The notes under the pieces were generated by a model, which saw only the letters and a list, made by a program, of their open reading frames with translations, was not told the origin of the DNA and searched no databases. A DNA stretch of 32,730 bases from Candidatus Tumulicola scandinaviensis (GTDB lineage: Bacteria > Vulcanimicrobiota > Vulcanimicrobiia > Vulcanimicrobiales > Vulcanimicrobiaceae): the NCBI GenBank assembly GCA_003140835.1, contig PLLA01000121.1, positions 5,412 through 38,141 on the forward strand. The letters are read 5' to 3'. A program made the position numbers and the translations under genes. This document shows, in pieces, positions 1 through 8,923 of the stretch. Numbering within the stretch: the first letter of the stretch is position 1; the number at the start of each line of letters is the position of its first letter.

Positions 1-21
1 CAACCGCTCTGCCACCTCTCC
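1..21 (-). tRNA. tRNA-Ser, 5' end only (cut by window edge)
   Basis: The reverse complement of the first 21 bases matches the acceptor-stem and D-arm start typical of bacterial tRNA-Ser: GG-rich 5' strand, then the GTGGCAGAGCGGTTG core. The anticodon, variable arm and 3' half lie outside the window, so the isoacceptor cannot be given. It lies 75 bp beyond the sulfatase stop on the same strand. A GGAGG-preceded ATG reading into it (rev. comp. of 34-36) exists, but the tRNA match is the better explanation. Confidence 0.8.
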
Positions 22-96
22 AAATCGGTGCTCATATGTGCCCCTCCTTCGTCAACCAATTTCACGACTTGGCTGGCGCGTGGAAGCCAGTGGCGC

Positions 97-1881
97 TCAT
101 CCGCCAGGCCCGAGTTCGCCTTTACCCTCGATCAACGGCTTGAGAAAATCGCCATCGTTGGGACCGACTTCTGCCGCGATGAGGTCGTTCAGCAAGCGGT
201 TCATGCGCAAGATCGTCGCGCCGTGCTTCTGCGGTTCGAGCGCCAAGTTCTGCATTTCGTGTGGGTCGCTGTTGAGGTCGAAGAGCTGCACGTCGTTGTT
301 CTTTAGGATCTCCTCCAGCGTCGTGGGCGTGTTGAACGCGGTTGGTGCGTAGTAGCGACCAAACTTGTACCGCCCATCGAACGCGAACGAAAGTAGTCCG
401 CGTTTGGTGAGGTTCGCTTGGCTAATCGGCGCCTGGGTTGACGAGTTTAACATCTGGGAGTTCATGACGCCTTGAAGGTACGCTGCATCAACGGTGGCTA
501 GGCCCATGTAGTTAAAAAGCACGCCTTGGCGAACCGCGTGCACGTCGGCGTCGGACGGATGCTCGAGCAAGTGCGAGAAGTCGAGACCCGGCAACGCCTT
601 CACGGTTGCCGGTCGCTGCGCCTCCGGTAGTCCCGTCAACCCGACGAACGTGGGCACCAAGTCGAGATGGCTCGTGAGCGCGGAGCATCGCGCACCGGCA
701 GGGCCGCCCGGGTGGGCGATGACCAACGGAACGTGTGCGTTTTGCTCGTAGATGAACGGCCCTTTGCCCTTCAGGCCGCCGTGGGAGCCGCCCATCTCGC
801 CGTGATCGGCAGTGAACACGATGACCGTGTCGCGCCACAAATCCATCTCGTTGAAGACGTCGACGATTTGCTTGACGTTGCGCTCGTTGTCCTGGATCGT
901 ATTCAAGTAGTAGTTGTAGAAGATCGTCCACATGTCGTGACGATCGGTTGGGATCGTGCCGGACCAGCCGTCCCAGCCTTTCCGGTACTCTTCCAGTGCG
1001 CTCGGCATCCCCTCGGCGCTCAAGGATTCCTGCAGGCTCGCGGGGAGTGTGAGTGGCCACTTCTTTTCGTAAATGGAGTTGGGCGGCGGCGGAGGCGTCG
1101 CCGATGGCGTGACGGGTTTCTGAACCACCGGTTCGCCGGGAACGTTGCCGTCACCGTACATGATGTCATGGGGATTCACGAACGCCGCGACCATGAAGAA
1201 CGGCTGACCGTGCTTGCGCGATTGCATAGCGGCGTTTCGCAGCCAGCGTACTCCTTCCCCGGCGATGAAGGGGTCGTTGTCGAAGCCGCTGAGTGGAGCG
1301 CTCCCGATATCGCCTCCCGCGCTGAACACGTCGAAACCATACGCCTGTGCGGCGGTGCTGTAATTGACCGTCGGCTCCGGTGTGAGAATCCCCTTATCCA
1401 TTTCGAACTTACCGAAGTAAGCGGTCTTGTAGCCAAGCCCTTTGAGCACTGACCCGACGTTCGGGATGCTCGGGTTTAGCGTCGGAACGAAATCGAACTG
1501 CATTTGGTCAACGACGTGATGATACTGCGGCGGGCGCCCCGTCAAGAACGTCGCCCGCGATGGCGAGCACATCGCGGACGCAGTGTAATGGTTTTCGAAC
1601 CTGACGCCGTTCCGCGCGATCGTGTCCGTACCGGGGAGCGTATATTCCGGGCCGCCATGGAGCCGATGCGTCTGCTGATCGACGATAATGAAGACGATGT
1701 TGTAGGGCGGCTTGGCTGGAACTCCCGTACGCGTGGGTTGCTTCTCACCGCTCTGAGTCGGCATCGTAGAAGTCTCTGCGGCGCCCGGTAAACCAGATCC
1801 TAAGGCCGCTGCCGCCAACGTCGATGCTCCGACCAGAACGTCGCGGCGGTTTAACGTACCTTTGGAATCGCCCTTTTTCAT
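97..1881 (-). CDS. Tat-exported sulfatase (formylglycine-dependent arylsulfatase family)
   Basis: Hydrolyses sulfate esters; the substrate cannot be read from sequence. The ATG at 1881 gives 594 residues and follows a GGGGGT-type ribosome site. The N-terminus has a twin-arginine signal (NRRDVLVGAS near residues 11-20, then an Ala/Leu-rich stretch), so export should be as a folded protein. The sulfatase core begins at IIVDQQ (Asp68, metal ligand). The formylglycine signature CSPSR is at Cys105. TADHGEMGGSHGG further on carries the second metal-binding Asp-His. Activity needs a formylglycine-generating enzyme, which is not in the window. The frame stays open up to 2013, but the stretch before 1881 is Arg-rich, lacks signal-peptide character and starts at the predicted transcription start, so I reject that extension. 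Family is certain, substrate unknown. Confidence 0.93.
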   Translation of the reverse strand: MKKGDSKGTLNRRDVLVGASTLAAAALGSGLPGAAETSTMPTQSGEKQPTRTGVPAKPPYNIVFIIVDQQTHRLHGGPEYTLPGTDTIARNGVRFENHYTASAMCSPSRATFLTGRPPQYHHVVDQMQFDFVPTLNPSIPNVGSVLKGLGYKTAYFGKFEMDKGILTPEPTVNYSTAAQAYGFDVFSAGGDIGSAPLSGFDNDPFIAGEGVRWLRNAAMQSRKHGQPFFMVAAFVNPHDIMYGDGNVPGEPVVQKPVTPSATPPPPPNSIYEKKWPLTLPASLQESLSAEGMPSALEEYRKGWDGWSGTIPTDRHDMWTIFYNYYLNTIQDNERNVKQIVDVFNEMDLWRDTVIVFTADHGEMGGSHGGLKGKGPFIYEQNAHVPLVIAHPGGPAGARCSALTSHLDLVPTFVGLTGLPEAQRPATVKALPGLDFSHLLEHPSDADVHAVRQGVLFNYMGLATVDAAYLQGVMNSQMLNSSTQAPISQANLTKRGLLSFAFDGRYKFGRYYAPTAFNTPTTLEEILKNNDVQLFDLNSDPHEMQNLALEPQKHGATILRMNRLLNDLIAAEVGPNDGDFLKPLIEGKGELGPGG

Positions 1882-1988
1882 GCAATACCCCCGACCCATC
1901 CGATTGAGTTTTCTCGCTCGACCGTTCGGCGGCCGAGCGGCCATTCCCGGCGCCCAGAATCGCGTCTGCGAAGGCTGTTCGAACGGAG

Positions 1989-2034
1989 TCCGAATTCCAC
2001 TACTTTCTCGCAAGCTTCAATTTAAGAATTCGGA
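1989..2034. repeat. Perfect 9-bp inverted repeat flanking the sulfatase promoter -10
   Basis: TCCGAATTC at 1989-1997 and GAATTCGGA at 2026-2034 are exact reverse complements separated by 28 bp. One arm lies in the promoter spacer and the other just downstream of the expected start. It could be a paired operator or a stem-loop in the leader; each arm also contains the palindrome GAATTC. Confidence 0.5.
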
Positions 2035-2046
2035 TAGCGCTTTCAA
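2019..2046 (-). promoter_or_regulatory. Candidate sigma70-like promoter of the sulfatase gene
   Basis: On the minus strand, TTGAAA (2041-2046) and TAAATT (2019-2024) are separated by 16 bp. Transcription would start near 2012, giving a leader of about 130 nt before the ATG at 1881. The -10 is bracketed by a perfect 9-bp inverted repeat (1989-1997 and 2026-2034). Motif match only. Confidence 0.4.
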
Positions 2047-2181
2047 AGCAGATCTTAGCGCGCTCCTCGTCGCTCAACGGCGCCGCATCGATCGCGCGTC
2101 AAAAGGATGTCGATTCCGGCATACGCAATAACGCGCCCATCCATAAGACAGACGGCCCGACGTCTTAAGGCTAGGAGGATC

Positions 2182-2685
2182 ATGGAGTATACCCTCGGGC
2201 GATCATTGATTTTCGTCGCGCTCGCGACGTTAACGTTCGTCCTTGCATATCTTTATCAGCGAAACGAGCGTGTCCAACGTGCCCGCGGCGTCTGGATCTG
2301 GCCGGCACTCTTCACGATCCTTGCGGCGCAGGCAGTGTTTCGGCAGCTCCCAAAGGATCCGCAACTCTTGCCGTGGCTCGGAATCGCTTTCCTCATCGGC
2401 ATTCCGATCGGCATTCTCCGCGGATTCGTGTTCGGGGTCCGTGCCGGCGAGAGCCCGGGCGAGATCAGGCTACGGCCCACGATCGTCAGCGGCGCGATCT
2501 ACCTCCTCATCTTCTTTTTCAACGAGTTCATCCACGTGTTTCGATACGGTGATGCGAACCTCGCACGTTTCTCGTGCGCCTTCCTGGTGATGACGCTCGG
2601 CAACTCGATTGCCGTGAACCTGACGCGTTTCTTCAGATACCAAGCGATGACGGGTGGCCAAAGGGCGAGATCCTCGAAAGTCTAG
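2182..2685 (+). CDS. Small integral membrane protein (CcdC/DUF1453-like, tentative)
   Basis: The ATG at 2182 has a strong AGGAGG at 2173-2178 and gives 167 residues, so the longer frame from 2107 is rejected. There are about five hydrophobic segments: residues 6-22, 33-48, 60-79, a pair around 100-115 and 130-145. Between them lies a GIPIGILRG turn followed by a charged loop (RAGESPGEIRLRP). That arrangement resembles DUF1453/CcdC-like membrane proteins, but the match is by eye and weak. No catalytic motif is visible. It stands alone, divergent from the sulfatase and about 220 bp before the amidohydrolase. Coding status is well supported; function unknown. Confidence 0.75.
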   Translation: MEYTLGRSLIFVALATLTFVLAYLYQRNERVQRARGVWIWPALFTILAAQAVFRQLPKDPQLLPWLGIAFLIGIPIGILRGFVFGVRAGESPGEIRLRPTIVSGAIYLLIFFFNEFIHVFRYGDANLARFSCAFLVMTLGNSIAVNLTRFFRYQAMTGGQRARSSKV

Positions 2686-2852
2686 AGATGCGCAAAACCG
2701 CAAGAGTCTTCGTAGGTTTCGGTGGCGCACAAGGGCTTGGCGGCCTCTGGCTTCAAACTAGGCGGTCGCATGACCGAAATCAGGGTGTTTTCGAGAAGCT
2801 CGCGATGGCGATTGGCCTCGTGAATCTCCGCCACACCGCGAGTGCAGCCCAG

Positions 2853-2858
2853 TATACT
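2853..2858 (+). promoter_or_regulatory. Possible -10 box upstream of the amidohydrolase gene
   Basis: TATACT at 2853-2858 fits a -10 element. At 17 bp upstream the best -35 is GCCACA, which matches the consensus at only three positions. The predicted leader to the ATG at 2908 is about 43 nt. Weak call. Confidence 0.28.
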
Positions 2859-2907
2859 CGTCCTTCGGCCTGCAGCTGAAATAGCAACATCCATGAGAGG
2901 CAACCCG

Positions 2908-4671
2908 ATGAATTGTTCGCACTGCTCCGGAGATCTTTTTGGAATGGGCGCGCCGCACGGCACGGCAGGCGCGGATGCGGTCGCCGGCGCTGCTAGCCCT
3001 GGATTGAGCGCGCGCGCCGCATCCGGCGGAGGACCGCCGGCAACCGTCTTCTTCGGCGGCACCATTCTCACGATGGACGATCGCAATCCGTCGGCCGAAG
3101 CCGTTGCGATCGCCGACAATAAAATCGTTGCGGCCGGCGCGAAAAACGAAGCAATCGCCCGAGCGGGTCCCGGCGCTCGTCAAGTGGATCTTCAGGGACG
3201 CACGCTTATGCCCGGGATCATCGATCCGCACCAGCATCCGCTGCCGGGCGGTCTGATGCTGATGCACACGCTGGACGTTAGCTACGAACAGTACAAGACG
3301 AAAGCCGAGGTGCTCGCCGCGCTGCGCGTGAAAGCCGCGCAAACGGCGGCCGGCCAATGGATTTACGCGTCGTACTACGATAACGTCTTGCACGGCGGGT
3401 ATCTCACGATGGACGAACTCGACGCCGTCTCGACAGCGCACCCGATATTCGTCTACTACGTCAGCATGCACTCCGCGACCGGGAATCGGCGCGCGTTCGA
3501 AGCGGCCGGCGTGGATGCTTCGACGCGCGAGCTATCCGGCGGCGGTTACTTCGGCGTCGACGCCGACGGCCGCCAAAACGGCATGATTCAAGAGATGCCG
3601 GCGCTGATGAAGTTCCTCGTTGGTTTTCCGAAGCTGACGCCCGCCGTGATCGCGGAGTCGATGATGAATTTCCTGTATCAGTCGGCGGCGCTGGGCATTA
3701 CGATGGTCCACGAAGCGGGTGCGTTCGCGCAAAAAGCAGATGTCTTCGAAGGGTACAAAGCGATGATGACGCACTCGCCGGTTCGCTACAGCGTAAGCCC
3801 GATGGTCGATTACCTGGATCAGGCCGTGCAATTCATAACACCGTACGGCAAGCCGGGTCCGTCGGCGTTGCAAATTCCGGATTCCCTACTTTCATTCTAC
3901 GCTGTAAAGATCGTCTTGGACGGATCGCCTCAACAAGAAAGCGCGTATCAGTCGAAGCCCTATTTCGATTCGTCGGATCGAGGTATTGCGAACTATACGA
4001 ACGACAAGCTGCGTGAACTCGTGGCGAAGGTTCATAACGCGGGCTGGCCGGTTTCTATCCACTGCAACGGCGACGCATCGCTCGAGATGGCGCTCGACGC
4101 CATCGAAGCGGCATATGGAACGTCCCCGGCGCCGACCGGTATCAATCGCATCGAGCATTGTCCGCAAGCGACGCCGGATCAAATCGCACGGATGAAAAAG
4201 TTGGGAGTCCAGCCGAGCGTGCTGATGAACAACCTCTACTACTACGGCGCCGCCTATCGCGACCGCATTCTCGGACCCGACCGCGCGGCGCGCGTTTATC
4301 CCCACGGAGATTTTCTTGCGGCGGGAATCCCGTTCTCGATTCACAGCGACTGCCCGTGTTCTCCCGTCGCCCCGCTACGCGAAATCGGCACGGCGGTCGC
4401 GCGCGTTTGCTCGATCGATGGTTCGATCGTCGGTCCCGATCAGCGCGTACCCATCGAAGCGGCGCTCAAAGGCATGACGCTCGTCGCCGCGACCCACGTT
4501 GGAATGGGCGACAAGTTGGGTTCGCTGGAACCTGGAAAATACGCCGACCTCACGATCCTCGAGGACGATCCGCGGAAGGTCGACCCCACCAAGCTCGGCG
4601 ATGTCAAGGTGTCGCAGACGTGGGTGAACGGAACGGCGATCGAGACCCCAAGCGCAAAGACCGTCACCTAG
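2908..4671 (+). CDS. YtcJ-like metal-dependent amidohydrolase (amidohydrolase family 3)
   Basis: Predicted metal-dependent hydrolase of C-N bonds in amides, imides or ureas; substrate unknown. The chosen ATG at 2908 follows GAGAGG at 2895-2900 and gives 587 residues. In-frame starts at 2842 (GTG) and 2893 (ATG) exist but have poorer ribosome sites. The beta-sandwich start is around residues 45-100. Metal-binding HQH lies at 108-110 within GIIDPHQHPL. Later motifs typical of the YtcJ group follow: VHEAG, IHCNGD, NRIEHC and HSDCP. The C-terminal beta-sandwich ends with the usual ADLTILEDDP and VNGT. The N-terminus is odd: a CSHC pair followed by about 35 Ala/Gly-rich residues instead of a signal peptide, so the enzyme is probably cytoplasmic. 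Family is certain. Confidence 0.93.
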   Translation: MNCSHCSGDLFGMGAPHGTAGADAVAGAASPGLSARAASGGGPPATVFFGGTILTMDDRNPSAEAVAIADNKIVAAGAKNEAIARAGPGARQVDLQGRTLMPGIIDPHQHPLPGGLMLMHTLDVSYEQYKTKAEVLAALRVKAAQTAAGQWIYASYYDNVLHGGYLTMDELDAVSTAHPIFVYYVSMHSATGNRRAFEAAGVDASTRELSGGGYFGVDADGRQNGMIQEMPALMKFLVGFPKLTPAVIAESMMNFLYQSAALGITMVHEAGAFAQKADVFEGYKAMMTHSPVRYSVSPMVDYLDQAVQFITPYGKPGPSALQIPDSLLSFYAVKIVLDGSPQQESAYQSKPYFDSSDRGIANYTNDKLRELVAKVHNAGWPVSIHCNGDASLEMALDAIEAAYGTSPAPTGINRIEHCPQATPDQIARMKKLGVQPSVLMNNLYYYGAAYRDRILGPDRAARVYPHGDFLAAGIPFSIHSDCPCSPVAPLREIGTAVARVCSIDGSIVGPDQRVPIEAALKGMTLVAATHVGMGDKLGSLEPGKYADLTILEDDPRKVDPTKLGDVKVSQTWVNGTAIETPSAKTVT

Positions 4672-4829
4672 ACTTGTGCGGCCGACAACGCGATCGACGT
4701 CCCTACGAAGAGAAATCGTGACATCGAGCCGAGTGGCATGAGCCCCGCGGCCAAATGCGACTCGCCGGAAGACGCCCGTCCGGGCTCGAAAAGGTCCGGC
4801 ACATATGAGGAAGGTCGAGTGAGGCGCGC

Positions 4830-6356
4830 GTGAGCCGCTCCATGTGGTTTGCCGCAGCGCTCGTGGCTGTAGCCGTCGCCCTCGTGCATTTGGTGAGCGC
4901 CGGTGGCTACGGCTTGTTTGCCAACGAACTGTACTTCATCATCTGCGGCCGTCATCCGGCGATCGGCTACGTCGATCAGCCGCCGCTGGTGCCGCTGCTT
5001 GCCGCGGCGACCCAACTCGGCGGAACCAACGCATGGCTGCTGCGCCTGCCCGCCGTGCTCGCGGCGGTGGCGCTCGTGCCGACGACGGTGGCGTTCGCGC
5101 AATTGCTCGGCGGCAGCACGCGCGCCGCGTGGCTCGCGGCCGTCGCCGCCGCTGCGTCGGCGTTGATAACGGCGATGACCGCCGCGCTCTCCACCTCGAC
5201 TTTCGAGCCGCTGGCATTTACCGCGGTCGCCTACTTCATCGCGCGCGGCGTCCTGCTGGCAGAATCGCGCGCGTTCTGGTGGGCAGGCCTGATCGCGGGC
5301 GTCGCGTTGGAAGCGAAGTACGGCATAGTGTTCTGGTTGCTCGGAATTGCGTTGGGTCTCGTGCTCTTCGGCGATCGCTCGGTCTGGCGGTCGCGCGATT
5401 TTTGGATCGGCGCGGCGATCGCGATACTGCTCGTGCTTCCAAACGCCGCCTGGCAGCTCGTGCACGGACTTCCGTTTCTCGAGCTCGTACGCAACGACAA
5501 CGCCGGCAACTTAACGGGCGGTCCGCTGCGCTTCTTGCTGGATCAGCTTTTCTTGATCAACATTTTGCTTGCGCCGCTGTGGATCGCAGGGATCGTGGCG
5601 CCGTTTGCGTCGAAGCGGATGGCGCCGGCGCGGTTTCTCTCAGTCGCGTTCGTGGTGACGGCCATACTGGTCGTCGCCACCCACGGCAAGGATTATTATT
5701 TGGCAGGCGCCTATCCGACGATGTTCGCCGTCGGTGCCACGGCGTGTACGCGCCTTTGGCGCTGGTTCGTTGCACTCTGGGCGGTACTCGCCGCGGCAAA
5801 TGGAGCGCTCGCGGTGCCGTTCGTTCTTCCACTAGTACCGCCCGCGCGACTCGCGGAGATGCTCGACCGGATGAACTTTCGTCCGCCGCCGATGGAAAAA
5901 GCGTGCGTCGGAGCGCCGCTTGGATGCATCTTCTCGCTGGAGTTCGGATGGGAAGAGGTTGCCCAGCGCACTGCCGACGCCTACGCGGCGCTGCCGCCCG
6001 CCGATCGCGGCAAAGCCGCCATTTTGGCTTCGAACTACGCTGAGGCCGCCGCAATCGATATCTACGGAAAAGCCTTACCACCCGCGCTAAGCGGCAACAA
6101 CCAATACTATTTCTGGGGGCCCCGCGGTTACGACGGATCGGTGGTGGTCGCCGTCGGCTTCGAACCATCTGCGTTGGCGTCGCTTTGCGGTTCGGTCGCC
6201 ATCGCTGCGCGATACGGAACCTCGCCGTACGCCATGCCGTACGAACGCAATCGTCCGATCGTCATCTGCCGCAACATGCGCCCGTCGCTCGCCGCACGCT
6301 GGAGCGAGTTCAAACACTACGGCATCGAGTACTGGCCGCAGGCTGCCGAGCGTTAA
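4830..6356 (+). CDS. GT39-like membrane glycosyltransferase (ArnT/PMT fold)
   Basis: Polytopic enzyme expected to move a sugar from a polyprenyl-phosphate donor to an acceptor outside the membrane; donor and acceptor unknown. The GTG at 4830 follows GAGG at 4821-4824; an ATG at 4842 is an alternative. It has 508 residues and roughly nine or more hydrophobic segments in the first 340. The first periplasmic loop has the GT39 pattern NELYFIICGRH followed by GYVDQPPL. In most relatives the loop starts DE, so the first acid is Asn here while the Glu is kept. The C-terminal 170 residues form a soluble extracytoplasmic domain without a recognised motif. It starts 158 bp after the amidohydrolase on the same strand. 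Confidence 0.9.
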   Translation: MSRSMWFAAALVAVAVALVHLVSAGGYGLFANELYFIICGRHPAIGYVDQPPLVPLLAAATQLGGTNAWLLRLPAVLAAVALVPTTVAFAQLLGGSTRAAWLAAVAAAASALITAMTAALSTSTFEPLAFTAVAYFIARGVLLAESRAFWWAGLIAGVALEAKYGIVFWLLGIALGLVLFGDRSVWRSRDFWIGAAIAILLVLPNAAWQLVHGLPFLELVRNDNAGNLTGGPLRFLLDQLFLINILLAPLWIAGIVAPFASKRMAPARFLSVAFVVTAILVVATHGKDYYLAGAYPTMFAVGATACTRLWRWFVALWAVLAAANGALAVPFVLPLVPPARLAEMLDRMNFRPPPMEKACVGAPLGCIFSLEFGWEEVAQRTADAYAALPPADRGKAAILASNYAEAAAIDIYGKALPPALSGNNQYYFWGPRGYDGSVVVAVGFEPSALASLCGSVAIAARYGTSPYAMPYERNRPIVICRNMRPSLAARWSEFKHYGIEYWPQAAER

Positions 6357-6464
6357 GTCTCGCACCGATGTGGGAGCGGCGAAAGCTGCGGACTTTCACA
6401 GGCCTCCGTGGCGGAGACCGTCGACGCGATCGAGAATGACCCGAACGGAAGGAGCTCGTTCACC

Positions 6465-7826
6465 ATGTGCGTGCGTCTTTTTGCTTTCCTCGGCTTCCTC
6501 GCAACCGCGTCCGGGCTCGCCGCGTGCTCTGGCGCCACGCCTGGCTCGTCGTTGCCTCAGAACGGCAGCTCCGCTTCGGGCCGCGCGAATGGCCAAAAGG
6601 CCAACAACCAAATTAAACACATCGTGATCATGGTTCAGGAAAACCGCAGCTTCGATAACCTCTTCGCGACATTCCCAGGCGCCGACGGCGCGACTTCGGG
6701 CATGACGCATAAGGGCAAGATCATTCCGCTGAGGGAACGGAATCTCGCTGCCTTGGACATCAATCACAACTACAAGACCTATATGCAGGACTACGATAAC
6801 GGGAAAATGGACGGCTTCGATCTGTCTGGGATCGGCGGCAATCATCCAGCCGGCATATATCCTTATCAGTACGTCAACCCGGCTCAGATTCAACCCTATT
6901 GGGACTTAGCTACGGACTACGTGCTTGCAGATCACATGTTTCAGACTCAGGGCAGCGGCAGTTTTACCGCTCATCAGGACCTTATCGCTGGGGCAACGGT
7001 GGTTGACCCGACCGACAGCATCGTCGACGATCCTTCGAGTTCGTGGGAGTGGGGATGCGACGCGAAGCCAGGCACGTCGACGTCGCTAATAACAACGAGC
7101 GGCCAATACCTCTTCGACCAAGGGCCGTTCCCGTGCTTAACGTATTCCACAATACGCGATCTGCTCGATGCTAGGAGCGTTTCGTGGAAATACTACACGC
7201 CGCCTCACAGGGGTAACACTCCGGGGGCACTCTGGAACGCATTCGATGCGGTTGCGGCCGTGAGATACGGATCCGAGTGGACCACAAATATTTCGATCCC
7301 CGAAACAAACATTTTTAGTGACATTACGAACGGGCAGCTCGCAGCAGTCTCTTGGGTTATCCCCGATCAGGTGAACTCCGATCATCCGCAAAGCACGCAC
7401 AGCGAATACGATGGTCCGTCCTGGGTTGCGTCGGTCGTCAACGCTATCGGCACCAGCGGCTACTGGAACTCGACCGCGATCATCATCCTGTGGGACGACT
7501 GGGGAGGATTTTACGACCACGAGCCGCCCGCATTTTTCGATAACGCCGGCGGACTGGGTTTCCGCGTACCGATGATCGCCGTCGCCGCCTACGTCAAGCC
7601 AGGGCGGATCTCCCATACACAATACGAGTTCGGAAGCGTACTAAAGTACGTCGAACAAACGTTTAACTTGGGTTCGCTTGGCACAACGGATGCGCGAGCG
7701 ACCTCAATTGGGAACCTTTTCAACCTCGCGCAGCCACCGCTTCCGTTTAAACCGATCCCTTCGATGCGGTCGCGAAATTACTTCATCCACAGGATGCCGT
7801 CGTACTCGCCTGTTGACACAGAATAA
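6465..7826 (+). CDS. Phosphoesterase-family lipoprotein (phospholipase C / acid phosphatase AcpA-like)
   Basis: Member of the phosphoesterase family (PF04185) of the alkaline phosphatase superfamily, which cleaves phosphate mono- or diesters. The ATG at 6465 follows GGAAGGAG at 6447-6454 and gives 453 residues; the upstream in-frame start at 6408 would bury the signal peptide. The lipobox LAAC puts the acylated Cys at 21, so the mature protein should be membrane-anchored outside the cytoplasm. The catalytic-loop motif ENRSFDNLF is at 59-67. Later motifs are QGSGSFTAHQDLIAG, the metal-binding WDDWGGFYDHEPP, and FRVPMIAVAAYVKPG followed by a His in SHTQYEFGSVLKYVE. Known relatives include non-specific phospholipases C and acid phosphatases; the substrate here is undetermined. 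Confidence 0.92.
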   Translation: MCVRLFAFLGFLATASGLAACSGATPGSSLPQNGSSASGRANGQKANNQIKHIVIMVQENRSFDNLFATFPGADGATSGMTHKGKIIPLRERNLAALDINHNYKTYMQDYDNGKMDGFDLSGIGGNHPAGIYPYQYVNPAQIQPYWDLATDYVLADHMFQTQGSGSFTAHQDLIAGATVVDPTDSIVDDPSSSWEWGCDAKPGTSTSLITTSGQYLFDQGPFPCLTYSTIRDLLDARSVSWKYYTPPHRGNTPGALWNAFDAVAAVRYGSEWTTNISIPETNIFSDITNGQLAAVSWVIPDQVNSDHPQSTHSEYDGPSWVASVVNAIGTSGYWNSTAIIILWDDWGGFYDHEPPAFFDNAGGLGFRVPMIAVAAYVKPGRISHTQYEFGSVLKYVEQTFNLGSLGTTDARATSIGNLFNLAQPPLPFKPIPSMRSRNYFIHRMPSYSPVDTE

Positions 7827-7853
7827 ACGACGACGCGTACAAGGGTGCAGCAA

Positions 7854-7867
7854 TCGAGGACTCTCGA
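7854..7867. terminator. Small hairpin between convergent genes
   Basis: TCGAG-GACT-CTCGA forms a 5-bp stem with a 4-nt loop between the convergent phosphoesterase and propeller-lipoprotein genes. Neither strand has a clear T tract, so intrinsic termination is doubtful. Confidence 0.25.
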
Positions 7868-7873
7868 CCGCAT

Positions 7874-8860
7874 TTAAAGTGAACCGAGCGCCACGCCGTA
7901 CGCGTACTTGCCTTTGTCAATGAGATTACTAATTGTGGTAGCGCCGGGCGCGACTTCGGCAACGCCTGTGACGCCAGTCCTTTCGTTGATTACGCCTGCG
8001 TACAACGTGCCCTTGGTTGCAACTGTTATGAAGTTCGCCTGCGCCCCGAGTTGAAACGTGCGCGATGGCGTCGTCGCACCGGGCGCATAGACTGCCACGG
8101 TGTCGTCGTTGGGGGCGCCGGCGGTGTACAGGTTTCCTGCGCCGTCGATAGCGATCGATGCGCCGCCCGCGCCTTGCAGCCCAAGGTCGACCGGCTGCGA
8201 CGAACCCGGTGCGATGCTGAAGACATGAACCGCATTGGTTTCGGGGGCAAGCGTCGCGACGAGGAGGTTTCCGCGCGCGTCGAAGGTCATGCCGCCGGCC
8301 TGCAAAGCGTAGGCGGGATCGGGCAGCGTTATCGTACGCTCGGGGGCCGGCTGGCCGGGGCCGTAGACGACCACCACCCCCGTTTTGGTCTCGTGCACGT
8401 CGTTGACGTACACGGTACCGTCGCCTCCGGCCGCTACGGCGGAAGGCGCGACCAAACCGCTCTCGATCGTTCGGTCCGGCGAGGTCTTCCCGCGCTCGTA
8501 CTCCGCCACGCTGACGGGTTTCTGCCCGACCCCGTTGACGACGTACAGGGTCCCCTTTCTGTCAACCCACATCCCCTCGGGTCGCGTCGTTCCGTCGGTG
8601 ATCGTCACCAGCGGTGGCGGGTTGCTGGCGTGGATGCTTGCCGGAAATACGGTGACGTCGCTGAGGGAGTTGGAGACGTATAGCACCTTCTCGGCGTGGG
8701 CGTCGCGCCGAAGGGCAGCTGCACTTGACGCCAACGATCCTCCTACCTGCGTCTGGGGCGCGAGCGACGACCCAGTCGTTCCCGCGCACCCAGCGAGCGA
8801 GACGAAAAGTGCGACGACCAGCGCTTCGAGGTGGCGGCCGCGCGAAGACTCATAACTCAT
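7874..8860 (-). CDS. Lipoprotein with NHL/SMP-30-like beta-propeller repeats (subfamily A)
   Basis: The ATG at 8860 follows AAAGGAA and gives 328 residues; an upstream in-frame start at 8914 is less likely. The N-terminus is a lipoprotein signal ending in the lipobox LAGC (Cys about 24), so the protein should be anchored outside the cytoplasmic membrane. The rest is built from repeated blades of the form LYVSN/LYVVN/VYVND, then a V-x-V-[FY] strand, then a GN-L-[YV]-[TV]A turn, as in NHL or SMP-30-like propellers. No catalytic residues are evident, so a binding or structural role is more likely than a lactonase. It starts 59 bp after the gntR-type gene on the same strand and may be cotranscribed. 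Its closest relative in the window is the lipoprotein at 20899-21822. Confidence 0.85.
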   Translation of the reverse strand: MSYESSRGRHLEALVVALFVSLAGCAGTTGSSLAPQTQVGGSLASSAAALRRDAHAEKVLYVSNSLSDVTVFPASIHASNPPPLVTITDGTTRPEGMWVDRKGTLYVVNGVGQKPVSVAEYERGKTSPDRTIESGLVAPSAVAAGGDGTVYVNDVHETKTGVVVVYGPGQPAPERTITLPDPAYALQAGGMTFDARGNLLVATLAPETNAVHVFSIAPGSSQPVDLGLQGAGGASIAIDGAGNLYTAGAPNDDTVAVYAPGATTPSRTFQLGAQANFITVATKGTLYAGVINERTGVTGVAEVAPGATTISNLIDKGKYAYGVALGSL

Positions 8861-8897
8861 AATCGGATTCCTTTGCGTTGAGGTCGCAAGATTTCGT

Positions 8898-8923
8898 AAA
8901 GAAAGCCTAGACACGGTTTCTAG
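8898..8923 (-). terminator. Possible weak terminator at the end of the GntR gene
   Basis: On the minus strand CTAGA-AACCGTG-TCTAG (8907-8923) is followed by GCTTTCTTT. The stem is only 5 bp and overlaps the GntR stop codon, so at best it attenuates read-through into the propeller lipoprotein gene. Confidence 0.28.

Noticed and set aside
4805..4822. Five-codon micro-ORF (ATG..TGA) just before the glycosyltransferase start
   Set aside because: AAGG lies 10 nt upstream, but five codons are expected by chance and nothing shows attenuation or conservation.
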